Below, piece by piece: positions 1-6,214 of a DNA stretch of 7,496 nt; positions within the stretch are counted from its first letter, which is position 1; each line of letters starts with the position of its first letter. The notes beneath the pieces were generated by a model, which was given only the letters and a program-made list of their open reading frames with translations, had not been told where the DNA came from and did not search any database. The stretch spans positions 1-7,496 of the forward strand of contig SXXZ01000364.1 of assembly GCA_005789375.1 (NCBI GenBank), in the 5' to 3' direction. The DNA is from Verrucomicrobiales bacterium. Its GTDB lineage: Bacteria; Verrucomicrobiota; Verrucomicrobiae; Limisphaerales; UBA9464. The translations under genes were made by a program, and so were the position numbers.

Positions 1-1817
1 ACAACGCCGTCGAATACTTCGTCAGCTACTTCGACTTCTACCAACCCGAGGCTTACATCCCGCGCACCGACACCTTCATAGAAAAGGACAGTAGCGTGAA
101 CGAGGAGATCGAGCGGTTGCGCCTGTCCACCATGAACTCGCTGCTGTCGCGGCGGGATGTCTTGGTGGTGGCTTCGGTATCGTGCATTTACGGCATCGGC
201 GACCGGCGCGATTACGAAAGCATGGTCATCCCGCTGCGCGTCGGTCAGTTGATCAGCCGGGAGCAGTTGCTCGCCCGGTTGGTGGATCTCCAGTACTCAC
301 GCAACGATTTTGATCTTACCCGGGGCAAGTTCCGGGTCCGCGGCGACGTGATAGAACTGCATCCAGCCTACACCGAAGACGCCCTGCGCATTGAGTTCTT
401 TGGTGAAGAATTGGAGCGGTTCACCCGCTTTGATCCGCTCACGGGCGACACTTTGGAATCGTTGGACGCCATCAACATTTTCCCGAGCAAGCAGTTCGCC
501 ACACCGCAGGAGAAAATTAATGCGTCCATCCTTTCCATTCGGGAAGAACTGGGTTTGCGCATCGCTGAGTTCGAAAAGGAGGGGAAACTGCTCGAAGCCC
601 AGCGCATTAAAATGCGGTGCGAGTTCGATTTGGAGCAACTGCAAGAACTTGGATTTTGTTCCGGCATCGAGAATTACTCCCGACATATTACCGGGCGGCC
701 CAAGGGGTCTCGACCGGGCACGCTGATGGATTTCTTTCCGGAAGATTTCATACTCTTGATCGACGAATCCCACGCGACCCTGCCCCAGGTAGGAGGCATG
801 CATGCTGGAGATTTAGCGCGCAAAACTGTTCTGGTGAATCATGGGTTTCGCTTGCCCAGCGCCCTCGACAATCGGCCTCTTAATTTCGAGGAGTTCCGAT
901 CCCTCATAGGGCAGGCGGTGCACATTAGTGCCACCCCGGGCCCGCTGGAAATGGGGTGGGCAGGGCCGACCAATGTGGCCGAGCAAATTGTCCGGCCCAC
1001 CGGGCTGGTGGATCCCATGGTGGAGATCAAGCCCCTGAAGGGCCAAATCGACGACTTGCTGCACGAAGCGCGGATCACGATCGAACGCGGCGAACGGGTG
1101 TTGGTGACCACCCTGACCAAGCGGACCGCCGAAGAGTTGACCGATTACCTCCGCGATCTCGGTGTGAACGTGCGCTACTTGCACAGTGAGATCGACGCCA
1201 TCGAGCGGGTGGAGATTTTGCGGGCGCTGCGCAAAGGAGAATGCGACGTGCTCATCGGCATCAATCTTCTGCGCGAAGGGTTGGATTTACCGGAAGTCTC
1301 TCTGGTGGCCATCCTCGATGCCGACAAGGAGGGCTACTTGCGCAGTACCACCAGCTTGATCCAGACCGCTGGCCGGGCGGCTCGGCATCTCAATGGGCGA
1401 GTGATTCTCTATGCCGACAATCGCACCCAGAGCATTCAGAAGTTCCTGGCTGTGGCCGATTACCGCCGGGCAAAGCAAATGGCGCACAACAAGGCCAACA
1501 ATATTACCCCGCGCAGTGTAACGCGCAGCATCGAGGAGGGACTGAGTAGCGTGGGGTCCGGGCGCAATGCGGCCTCGGCCATTCTCAACGACAGCGTCGA
1601 AAACATCGACCTGACGGAAACTATTCGGGAGTTGGAAGGCGAGATGATCGAGGCCTCCAACAATTTGGAGTTCGAGAAGGCCGCCCTCCTGCGGGATCAG
1701 ATTCGCGAACTGAGGAGCCGCCTGAGCGGAGCGGAGACCAAAAATCCCGGGGCAGGGAACCGCGCCCGGTCTGACGATGCCAAGGCACGCCGTAAGGGGC
1801 GCGGACGCTCCCGTTGA
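1..1817 (+). CDS. uvrB: UvrABC system protein B (excinuclease subunit), 5'-truncated by the window edge
   Basis: UvrB is the cytoplasmic damage-verification subunit of nucleotide excision repair: it is loaded by UvrA and recruits UvrC for incision. The first full codon is at 3, and 604 codons are visible. By comparison with E. coli UvrB (673 aa) about 85 N-terminal residues, including the Walker A motif, lie outside, so the full protein should be near 690 aa. Visible landmarks are the beta-hairpin that inserts into DNA (YFDFYQPEAYIP, about 27-62), IEKDSSVNEEIERLR, ASVSCIYGIGD, the Walker B/DEAD-like DESH (762-773), GFRLPSALDNRPL, HISATPG, VTTLTKR, GINLLREGLDLPEVSLVAILDADKEG written here as two adjoining motifs (GINLLREGLDLPEVS, LVAILDADKEG), the helicase motif VI QTAGRAAR, and a C-terminal UVR motif (LEFEKAALLRDQIREL, about 1660-1715) that contacts UvrC. 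The last ~30 residues are a basic, low-complexity tail. Within the hairpin, two positions that are Tyr in E. coli are Phe. Identification is near certain; SOS control cannot be judged without the upstream region. Confidence 0.98.
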   Translation, partial: NAVEYFVSYFDFYQPEAYIPRTDTFIEKDSSVNEEIERLRLSTMNSLLSRRDVLVVASVSCIYGIGDRRDYESMVIPLRVGQLISREQLLARLVDLQYSRNDFDLTRGKFRVRGDVIELHPAYTEDALRIEFFGEELERFTRFDPLTGDTLESLDAINIFPSKQFATPQEKINASILSIREELGLRIAEFEKEGKLLEAQRIKMRCEFDLEQLQELGFCSGIENYSRHITGRPKGSRPGTLMDFFPEDFILLIDESHATLPQVGGMHAGDLARKTVLVNHGFRLPSALDNRPLNFEEFRSLIGQAVHISATPGPLEMGWAGPTNVAEQIVRPTGLVDPMVEIKPLKGQIDDLLHEARITIERGERVLVTTLTKRTAEELTDYLRDLGVNVRYLHSEIDAIERVEILRALRKGECDVLIGINLLREGLDLPEVSLVAILDADKEGYLRSTTSLIQTAGRAARHLNGRVILYADNRTQSIQKFLAVADYRRAKQMAHNKANNITPRSVTRSIEEGLSSVGSGRNAASAILNDSVENIDLTETIRELEGEMIEASNNLEFEKAALLRDQIRELRSRLSGAETKNPGAGNRARSDDAKARRKGRGRSR

Positions 1818-1832
1818 ACTGAGCGCCCGCAC

Positions 1833-1857
1833 GGACCGCTAAAACGGTTCAGTTTTT
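1833..1857 (+). terminator. Candidate weak intrinsic terminator of uvrB
   Basis: The stem GGACCG (1833-1838) pairs with CGGTTC (1845-1850), six pairs including one G-U, around the six-base loop CTAAAA. A run of five T follows at 1853-1857. It begins 16 bases after the uvrB stop. The T run lies inside the last codons of the convergent gene, which is common for tightly convergent pairs. The stem is short and the T run starts two bases late, so the call is tentative. Confidence 0.4.
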
Positions 1858-4458
1858 GGCCAAGGCCATCTGGGTAAGTCGGCGGGCGATGAACTCGCGG
1901 ACCTTGGGAATCTTGCACTTTTGGAGCAGTTCGGTGGCCCGGTCTGCGTCGGTCGAAACGGGACCCTCGGTGGCATACCAATAGAGCAGGGGCAGGTTGA
2001 AGTCGCTCGCATCTTCGGCATGGCTCAGCAGCCCCTTGAGAATGCCCCACCGCTGGGCAGCCGGAACGCGCTGGGCGGCACTGGCCACGGCCCGTCGTAC
2101 CACGGGTGAGGGGTCTTCGGTTGCCAAGGCGACCAGCGCTTCGACGGCGTTGCCGGCCAATTGCTCGAAGGTCGGCTCGCTGAAGAGCATGCCGGAGTGC
2201 TCGAAGAAGGTTTGAACGGCCCAAGCGCGAATTTGAGGCTCCGGATCACGGATCCAGCGGGCGGCGTCTTCGGGTAGGATGCGCCCGGTGAGGTGCAGCG
2301 CCCAAAGCGCCCGGAGGCGAGAGGTGGCGTCACCCGAGCCGTCCACCGCATCCTGCAGTGCTTCCAATGCAGGCATCTTCTCGGCCGCCTTGCGGGTGCG
2401 CGCATAGTCGCGGATACCCGCCGGGATTTCGTCTACCGATTCCTGGGCGCCCGCGGCGGCCACTCGCTCTTGCAACACGCGTCGGGCGTGGCGGCTGAGC
2501 CACTCATTCTTCGATCCGACCAGCGAGACCAATTGATTGGGAGTGAGCGCGGCCAGATTTGTGCGGGTCACCGGTTGGTTCTCATAGACGATCTTGTAGA
2601 TGCGGCCGCTGGAGTGATCGTGACCATCGTCCCGACCGTGGTGGCATTGATTGGCGTCGTACCAGTCGATCACGAAAACGCTGCCGTCGGGGTCGAGCCG
2701 TTGGTTGAGGGTCTGGGACCAGCGGTCATTGAAGTTGAGGAGGTCTTGGCCGTGCTTGCCGACATAGCCGGAGCCACGGGCGACAGGCAGGTCGACGTTC
2801 ATGCGCTGGCCATGGATATTTCCGATGATCAGGTTGTTGCGATACGAGGCCGGCCAGCTCGTGCCCAAGTAGCACAGCATGCCGGCGTGGGCATGGCCGC
2901 CACCCATGGCGTCGCTGCGCCCATTGGCCGCGTGAGGCCCGGCCGCACCGGCCCAATGCACATGGTCGGCGTGAGTGCCGATGTCTTCATAGACGTAAGG
3001 GAAGATGCTCTTGCGGCTGCGCGGATCCCGGTGTTTGGCATTCCGCTGCGTCTCGTCGCGGTTGTAGGTGTAGTGCTCGCCGCCCTGCCGGAGGACCCGA
3101 GCTCCTTGGATCATGTGGAAGAGGTGCGGAATGACGCACATTTCCGACCAGAGGTTGCCGTGCTCATCGAAGTCGATGCCCCACGGATTGCTCCCGCCCT
3201 CGGTGAAGATTTCGAAGCGGTGGGTCACCGGATGGTAGCGCCACACGCCGGCATCGACCCACTGCCGATCGTTTTCCGAGGCACCCGGCTTGCCAACATG
3301 GGACGGGCAGAACACCCCGTGGCAACCATAGAGCCAACCATCCGGACCCCAGTTGAAGGTGTTGAGCGTCTCGTGGGTGTCGGCTGTGTAGTTCCAGCCA
3401 TCCAGCAAAATTTGCGGATCGCCGGCCGGTTTCGGGGCGTCACCGTCGGCGATGGGGATGAACATCAGGTACGGCGCCGCGCCGACCCAAAGACCGCCAA
3501 AGCCGAACTCCATGCCGGAGATCAGGTTCACGTTCTCCAGAAACACCGTGCGTTTGTCGGCCTTGTGGTCTCCGTCGGTGTCCTCAAACACGAGGATGCG
3601 GTCCTTGCCCGAGAAGAAGTCCTTGCGGAGCTGCTCTGGGGTGCCGTTGGCCGGCGGATGTCCGACGCGCTTGGGATAGCTCAATCCTTCGGCCACCCAG
3701 AGGCGACCGCGGTGATCTTCGCAAAAGGCGATCGGGTTGCGAATATCGGGCTCGGAGGCGAAGACATGCATCGCGAAGCCGGAGGGCAGGGTGGCCTTGG
3801 CTGCAGCGTCGGCTGCCGAGAGCCCGGCAAAGAGCACTTGATCGGCGGGCGGAGGGGTGTTCTTGGGGGTGTCCTTCAGAGAAAGCTCGTTGGGCAGCAC
3901 CGGGCGGTCCGTGTGGAAGCGGAAGTTATCGAAATTCAGGTGACCCCAGTGGCCGGAGCGGTCGTCCACCAGGCGAACGAGGAGTTGCTTACCCATCAAG
4001 CCCTTCAGCTCGACGACCACCGGGCGGAGGGTCTCACTCTCGGAGCCTGAGATTTTAAAGAAGGTCTGGCCGGTCGCCGAGTCCACCAGTTCTACGCGGG
4101 TCTCGGGCCACGGACCACCGGCGACCAAGAAGCTGGCCCATGGGTGAGTCACCTTGAAGGGCACGGACGTGAGCGTTCCCTTGGGGTCATCGCCCACACG
4201 CTCAAAACCACCGATCCAAAACTCGCCCTCGTGATTGGACTTCATATCCCCACGACGCTGGGCCACGGCATCGCCGCGGATTGGTAATTGGTCGAAGGCT
4301 TTTCCGGTCGCCTGCCAGTCGCGCAAGTCGCCTGCTTCGAAGCCCAGATTCAGAGATCGCCCGTCGGCCGCCTTGGGAATCACCGAGTCGGCGAAGGCTA
4401 TCGGCAGCGAGTGTGCTGAGAAAACGGCGGCCAAAAGGGCCGCACGGAAAAACTTCAT
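1849..4458 (-). CDS. Secreted beta-propeller/HEAT-repeat protein, TIGR02604-like 'membrane-bound dehydrogenase' family
   Basis: The 869-aa protein has a Sec signal peptide (MKFFRAALLAAVF..., likely cut at AFA|DS, residue 23), so it acts outside the cytoplasm. Residues ~34-182 form a beta-sandwich-like module (from LNLGFEAGDLRDW to GHLNFDNFRF) often found before this propeller. Residues ~220-625 match the soluble-dehydrogenase-like propeller of Planctomycetota/Verrucomicrobiota (FASEPDIRNPIAFCED, RGRLWVAEGLSYP, GSNPWGIDFDEHGNLWSE, GGGHAHAGMLCYLG, NIHGQRMNVD, and a closing SSGRIYKI). Residues ~635-865 are helical HEAT-like repeats. Many relatives continue into a cytochrome c domain with CxxCH. 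This protein has none and stops after the HEAT repeats. The substrate is unknown and dehydrogenase activity is a family label, not shown here. The start is ATG at 4458 because the signal peptide begins there. An in-frame GTG at 4530 would add 24 residues and bury it. No good Shine-Dalgarno sequence is visible at either start. It converges with uvrB, with 31 bases between the stops. Confidence 0.9.
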   Translation of the reverse strand: MKFFRAALLAAVFSAHSLPIAFADSVIPKAADGRSLNLGFEAGDLRDWQATGKAFDQLPIRGDAVAQRRGDMKSNHEGEFWIGGFERVGDDPKGTLTSVPFKVTHPWASFLVAGGPWPETRVELVDSATGQTFFKISGSESETLRPVVVELKGLMGKQLLVRLVDDRSGHWGHLNFDNFRFHTDRPVLPNELSLKDTPKNTPPPADQVLFAGLSAADAAAKATLPSGFAMHVFASEPDIRNPIAFCEDHRGRLWVAEGLSYPKRVGHPPANGTPEQLRKDFFSGKDRILVFEDTDGDHKADKRTVFLENVNLISGMEFGFGGLWVGAAPYLMFIPIADGDAPKPAGDPQILLDGWNYTADTHETLNTFNWGPDGWLYGCHGVFCPSHVGKPGASENDRQWVDAGVWRYHPVTHRFEIFTEGGSNPWGIDFDEHGNLWSEMCVIPHLFHMIQGARVLRQGGEHYTYNRDETQRNAKHRDPRSRKSIFPYVYEDIGTHADHVHWAGAAGPHAANGRSDAMGGGHAHAGMLCYLGTSWPASYRNNLIIGNIHGQRMNVDLPVARGSGYVGKHGQDLLNFNDRWSQTLNQRLDPDGSVFVIDWYDANQCHHGRDDGHDHSSGRIYKIVYENQPVTRTNLAALTPNQLVSLVGSKNEWLSRHARRVLQERVAAAGAQESVDEIPAGIRDYARTRKAAEKMPALEALQDAVDGSGDATSRLRALWALHLTGRILPEDAARWIRDPEPQIRAWAVQTFFEHSGMLFSEPTFEQLAGNAVEALVALATEDPSPVVRRAVASAAQRVPAAQRWGILKGLLSHAEDASDFNLPLLYWYATEGPVSTDADRATELLQKCKIPKVREFIARRLTQMALAKN

Positions 4459-4592
4459 AGGCCGAGTTTGGGAGGTGCCTTTCACAAGGCCAGCCCAATT
4501 GCTGGTTCCTTGTAGATCGCACCTAATCACTCCTGTCGAGCCGTGTGTCGGGCCTAGGAGCCGTTGTGTTTTTGGCCCCCCCCGGAGGCCGC

Positions 4593-4623
4593 CCGAGGAT
4601 TTCTGAGGTAGGGACCGATCTCC
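4593..4623. repeat. 31-bp direct repeat, copy 1 (REP-like, with hairpin)
   Basis: This copy runs from CCGAGGAT through TCTGAGGTAGGGACC to GATCTCC and matches 4783-4813 at 30 of 31 positions (T at 4601, C at 4791). It continues into an inverted repeat: GGACCG (4612-4617) pairs with CGGTCC (4627-4632), and two further pairs inside the loop can extend it past one mismatch. The repeat plus palindrome resembles repetitive extragenic palindromes. No mobile gene is nearby. Confidence 0.75.
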
Positions 4624-4632
4624 GAGCGGTCC
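4612..4632. repeat. Perfect 6-bp-arm inverted repeat in repeat copy 1
   Basis: The arms GGACCG and CGGTCC are separated by nine bases (ATCTCCGAG). The inner TC/GA can pair as well, giving an eight-pair stem with one mismatch. There is no T run after it, so it does not look like a terminator. The second copy of the 31-bp repeat has only the left arm. Confidence 0.6.
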
Positions 4633-4634
4633 GT

Positions 4635-4672
4635 CCCCGTGGCATTGGCTGTCGAGAGTGCTTGCCTAGGGG
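4635..4672. repeat. Imperfect inverted repeat next to REP-like copy 1
   Basis: CCCCGTGGCA (4635-4644) can pair with TGCCTAGGGG (4663-4672): eight of ten positions pair, with a two-base internal mismatch, around an 18-base loop. Lying immediately after the first hairpin, it makes a two-hairpin arrangement. This is a visual observation, and significance against the local GC-rich background was not computed. Confidence 0.35.
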
Positions 4673-4710
4673 AGTGGCGCTTCATTGTCCTGTTCGCCGG
4701 AGTGGCGCTT
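4671..4710. repeat. 12-bp direct repeat pair
   Basis: GGAGTGGCGCTT occurs at 4671-4682 and again at 4699-4710, 28 bases apart. The flanks diverge straight away. Two exact 12-mers this close are unlikely by chance in a spacer. They may be part of the same repeat family as the 31-bp elements or a remnant of local duplication. Confidence 0.5.
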
Positions 4711-4782
4711 TCGGAAAAATCGCCCTATCTCGGAGGTGCATGGGTAAGGCTGAGTTTGTGGTAGGACTCCTGGATGTATAGA

Positions 4783-4813
4783 CCGAGGATCTCTGAGGTA
4801 GGGACCGATCTCC
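4783..4813. repeat. 31-bp direct repeat, copy 2 (half element)
   Basis: This is the second copy of the repeat at 4593-4623, in the same orientation and offset by 190 bases, with one difference. The match ends exactly after GATCTCC, so the right hairpin arm seen in copy 1 is absent. The AT-rich tract begins immediately after it, which makes this copy a sharp composition boundary. Confidence 0.7.
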
Positions 4814-4814
4814 A

Positions 4815-5103
4815 GTGTGATATTGTTTTTGAAAGTCTAAAATGGAAGCCTGTCGTATAAAAAAACAAAACTGAATGGAAGTTTTAGTTTCAACGTTTTT
4901 AAAAATTCAAACAATTCAAGACCATCCGATGTAGTTGCATGCTGTTTTTGAAATGCTATTTTTAAATTAACAGAAAACAGATTAACTTAAACTGATTCGT
5001 CGTTTTGTGTATTTGGACCCCGGTTGGTATAGTGATTTATGGTTCGATATAAAACCATGCACCGGCTGTGTTTTTTATTCTGTTTAATATGCTCGATCAC
5101 AAC
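4815..5103. other. AT-rich non-coding island
   Basis: About 290 bases of strongly AT-rich sequence with many A and T runs lie between GC-rich neighbours. No convincing open reading frame is seen on either strand. Visible structure includes a TTTTTAAAAA palindrome (4896-4905), TGTTTTTGAAA twice (4824-4834 and 4943-4953), AATGGAAG twice (around 4841 and 4875), and a 6-bp inverted repeat ATGGTT/AACCAT (5039-5044 with 5053-5058). It could be an acquired remnant, a curved regulatory tract or an untranslated RNA. The sequence does not decide between these. Confidence 0.6.
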
Positions 5104-5128
5104 AAAAAGCCCCCGTTAGATACGGGGC
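5104..5128 (-). terminator. Strong intrinsic terminator of the DUF6941-like gene
   Basis: Read on the minus strand, GCCCCGT (5128-5122) pairs with ACGGGGGC (5116-5109), seven pairs with one bulged G, around the loop ATCTA. TTTTT follows directly (5108-5104). It lies 44 bases after the stop codon of the leftward gene ending at 5172. The plus strand also runs into T-rich sequence (GTTATTTTA), so weak bidirectional action is possible. Confidence 0.85.
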
Positions 5129-5171
5129 GTTATTTTAATCACAACTAATCATTCGGTTCTGGCTCACTCTA

Positions 5172-5591
5172 TCAAGATTCGAATTCAGTAGCTGTAGCTT
5201 GAGGTGTCTTGCCAAAATACAAGGGCAAAGATCCGTGGTGCACACCATCCACTGCCAGGTCCACTGTATATTCCCCAAACTGTTCTAATTTCAGCCCATT
5301 GATTTGCATCACCAGATTGAAGGTGGCGCTTTGGGCTTTCTCGGTGAATCGCACCCCGACCTGGGCATCCACATTCGGCATGATCATCTTTCCATCTTGA
5401 TCGGCCAGAGTGACCCGCAGCTTGTGGTTACCTTCCTCAATCCGATGGAACCGCATCCGGGCAACGACCGCGCAGTGGGTCACGGTGTACGGGGCCTCGG
5501 CGGTCGCGACTGAATCGAAGGCTCCCAAAATGCAGATCTTGCCGCCGTAGTCCACGGCTGAGTCACAGAGGGTAAAGATTTCAAGTTTCAA
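5172..5591 (-). CDS. DUF6941-like small protein of unknown function
   Basis: The 139-aa product starts (M)KLEIFTLCDSAVDYGGK and continues with ILGAFD, RMRFHRIEEGNHKLRV, DQDGK, FNLVMQINGLKLEQFGEYTVDLAVDG written as adjoining motifs (FNLVMQINGLKLEQ, FGEYTVDLAVDG) and a final SLPLYFGK. This pattern matches, from memory, the DUF6941 family of small soluble beta-rich proteins common in Verrucomicrobiota. Its function is unknown. There is no signal peptide or membrane segment, so it is probably cytoplasmic. I chose TTG at 5591 because relatives begin MKLEIFTLCD at this point. A longer frame from a TTG at 5669 would add 26 residues that do not look conserved. No clear Shine-Dalgarno sequence precedes the TTG at 5591, and only a weak GAGAG lies upstream of 5669. 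It is a single gene with its own terminator at 5104-5128 and a long leader that contains an inverted repeat. Confidence 0.82.
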   Translation of the reverse strand: MKLEIFTLCDSAVDYGGKICILGAFDSVATAEAPYTVTHCAVVARMRFHRIEEGNHKLRVTLADQDGKMIMPNVDAQVGVRFTEKAQSATFNLVMQINGLKLEQFGEYTVDLAVDGVHHGSLPLYFGKTPQATATEFES

Positions 5592-5830
5592 CGGACGCAG
5601 TATGGAATGAATGCGAATCCCGGTAAAGCTTCCGCCTAGCCAAAGGTGGAGGCGAGTGGGCCGGACCAAATTCTGCGCTCTCGCCCCGTGCTTCTAAACA
5701 GTCTGAGATTTCACCAAAAAGCGAAACCTCAGTCGGGTTGGATGATTCACCCGGAGTCAATACCGACAGTCAAACCCAGACGATCGGCAGCGATGGATCT
5801 AATCTAACTATTAGTCTGAGCTTTTTGCGG
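5592..5830. other. Non-coding spacer and presumed leader of the DUF6941-like gene
   Basis: No gene is supported here. Read leftward, it is the upstream region of the gene ending at 5172, and its promoter is expected here. Two TTGACT hexamers occur on the minus strand around 5755-5775, but neither has a good -10 box at the right distance, so I do not call a promoter. It includes the inverted repeat at 5703-5732. Confidence 0.5.
5703..5732 (-). repeat. 10-bp-arm inverted repeat upstream of the DUF6941-like gene
   Basis: On the minus strand CTGAGGTTTC pairs with GAAATCTCAG over ten positions (one G-U) around the loop GCTTTTTGGT. On the plus strand that G-U becomes an A-C mismatch, so the fold favours a leftward transcript. 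It lies about 110 bases upstream of the TTG start. No T run follows, so it is not a standard terminator. It could be an operator palindrome or an RNA leader hairpin. Confidence 0.55.
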
Positions 5831-6214
5831 TGGTTAATGTACTTTAATAGAGCCTTGGATTGAAATCGTTCGTCGCGCGGTCGAACTGTGAATTTGCGGG
5901 GAGTCCGTGTCGCAGTAATAGAAGTATCCATGATCCGGCTCCGCCCCAAGTGGATGACGGTTTTCACCCCAGCAGCATCTCCAGCAGCATCTCCGCAGCC
6001 ACTGCTTTTGGGTTCCAGCACAGGCTCCGAAATATTGCGGCCGTTGGCCGTGCCGGTTCTGGGAGGGATGGTGAGCAGTTTTCTTCATATTCTCATCGTC
6101 ACTCCTGTCTTGGTGGCCTGGCTGCATGAACCCCGTACCGAGGCCATCACCGGGACTTTAAACGAGACCGAGCTCACTCCTTCCGTCCCAGTTCTCCCTG
6201 CGGTGATGTCGTGA
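5831..6214 (+). pseudogene. Relic of a heavy-metal RND efflux pump (CusA/CzcA type), C-terminal fragment
   Basis: Intact pumps of this family are inner-membrane proteins of about 1,000-1,050 aa that drive proton-coupled export of metal cations. Here only about 120 codons near the C terminus remain. In one frame from 5831 one reads LMYFNRALD, then a TGA stop at 5861-5863, then RGRTVNLRGVRVAVIEVSMIRLRPKWMTVF, split here as RGRTVNLRG / VRVAVIEVSMIRLRPKWMTV, followed by STGSEILRPLAVPVLGGMVSS, split as STGSEILRP / LAVPVLGGMVSS, and a final hydrophobic helix (ILIVTPVLVAWL) ending at TGA 6214. These are the AVIEG..RLRPK.MT, GTGSE and P..GGM.SS landmarks of CusA/CzcA. The segment before STGSE, normally a membrane helix, is replaced by an Ala/Ser/Pro stretch containing a tandem 12-bp duplication. 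The bulk of the pump and any CusB/CusC partners are absent. A GTG at 5888 could open a 108-aa frame, but a functional product is unlikely. Confidence 0.8.
5969..5992 (+). repeat. Tandem 12-bp duplication inside the RND relic
   Basis: CCAGCAGCATCT occurs twice back to back (5969-5980 and 5981-5992) and encodes a PAAS doublet. It falls where an intact pump has a hydrophobic transmembrane segment, so it fits drift by slippage after loss of function. The duplication keeps the reading frame. Confidence 0.75.

Larger units (their letters stand above)
4459..4814. other. GC-rich non-coding spacer with REP-like repeats
   Basis: This stretch lies upstream of the secreted propeller gene and I find no convincing gene in it. 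It holds a run of eight C (4576-4583), two copies of a 31-bp repeat, a 12-bp direct repeat and two imperfect hairpins, listed separately. The promoter of the leftward gene must lie in or beyond this spacer if the gene is transcribed alone, but I cannot place convincing -35/-10 boxes. Short open frames here have no recognisable protein features. Confidence 0.6.

Noticed and set aside
1287..1832. 181-codon minus-strand frame opposite the uvrB 3' end
   Set aside because: It is antisense to conserved UvrB helicase motifs and has no family features of its own.
2293..4050. Long 585-codon open frame on the plus strand opposite the secreted-propeller gene
   Set aside because: It is fully antisense to a gene with clear family motifs and a signal peptide. 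Its translation is a repetitive Val/Ala/Gly/Arg-rich string with no recognisable domain, typical of the mirror frame of GC-rich coding DNA.
4545..4781. 78-codon plus-strand frame across the REP-like repeats
   Set aside because: It runs through repeats, hairpins and a C8 run. The translation has no hydrophobic core or family features.
4593..4813. Possible CRISPR array from the 31-bp repeats
   Set aside because: There are only two copies, 159 bases apart, far longer than a spacer, with no further units and no cas genes.
5750..5780. TTGACT hexamers as a leftward promoter
   Set aside because: No acceptable -10 box is found about 17 bases away from either one.
5770..6127. Small minus-strand frames opposite the RND relic
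   Set aside because: Their products show no domain-like pattern, and the plus strand explains the sequence better as a pump remnant.
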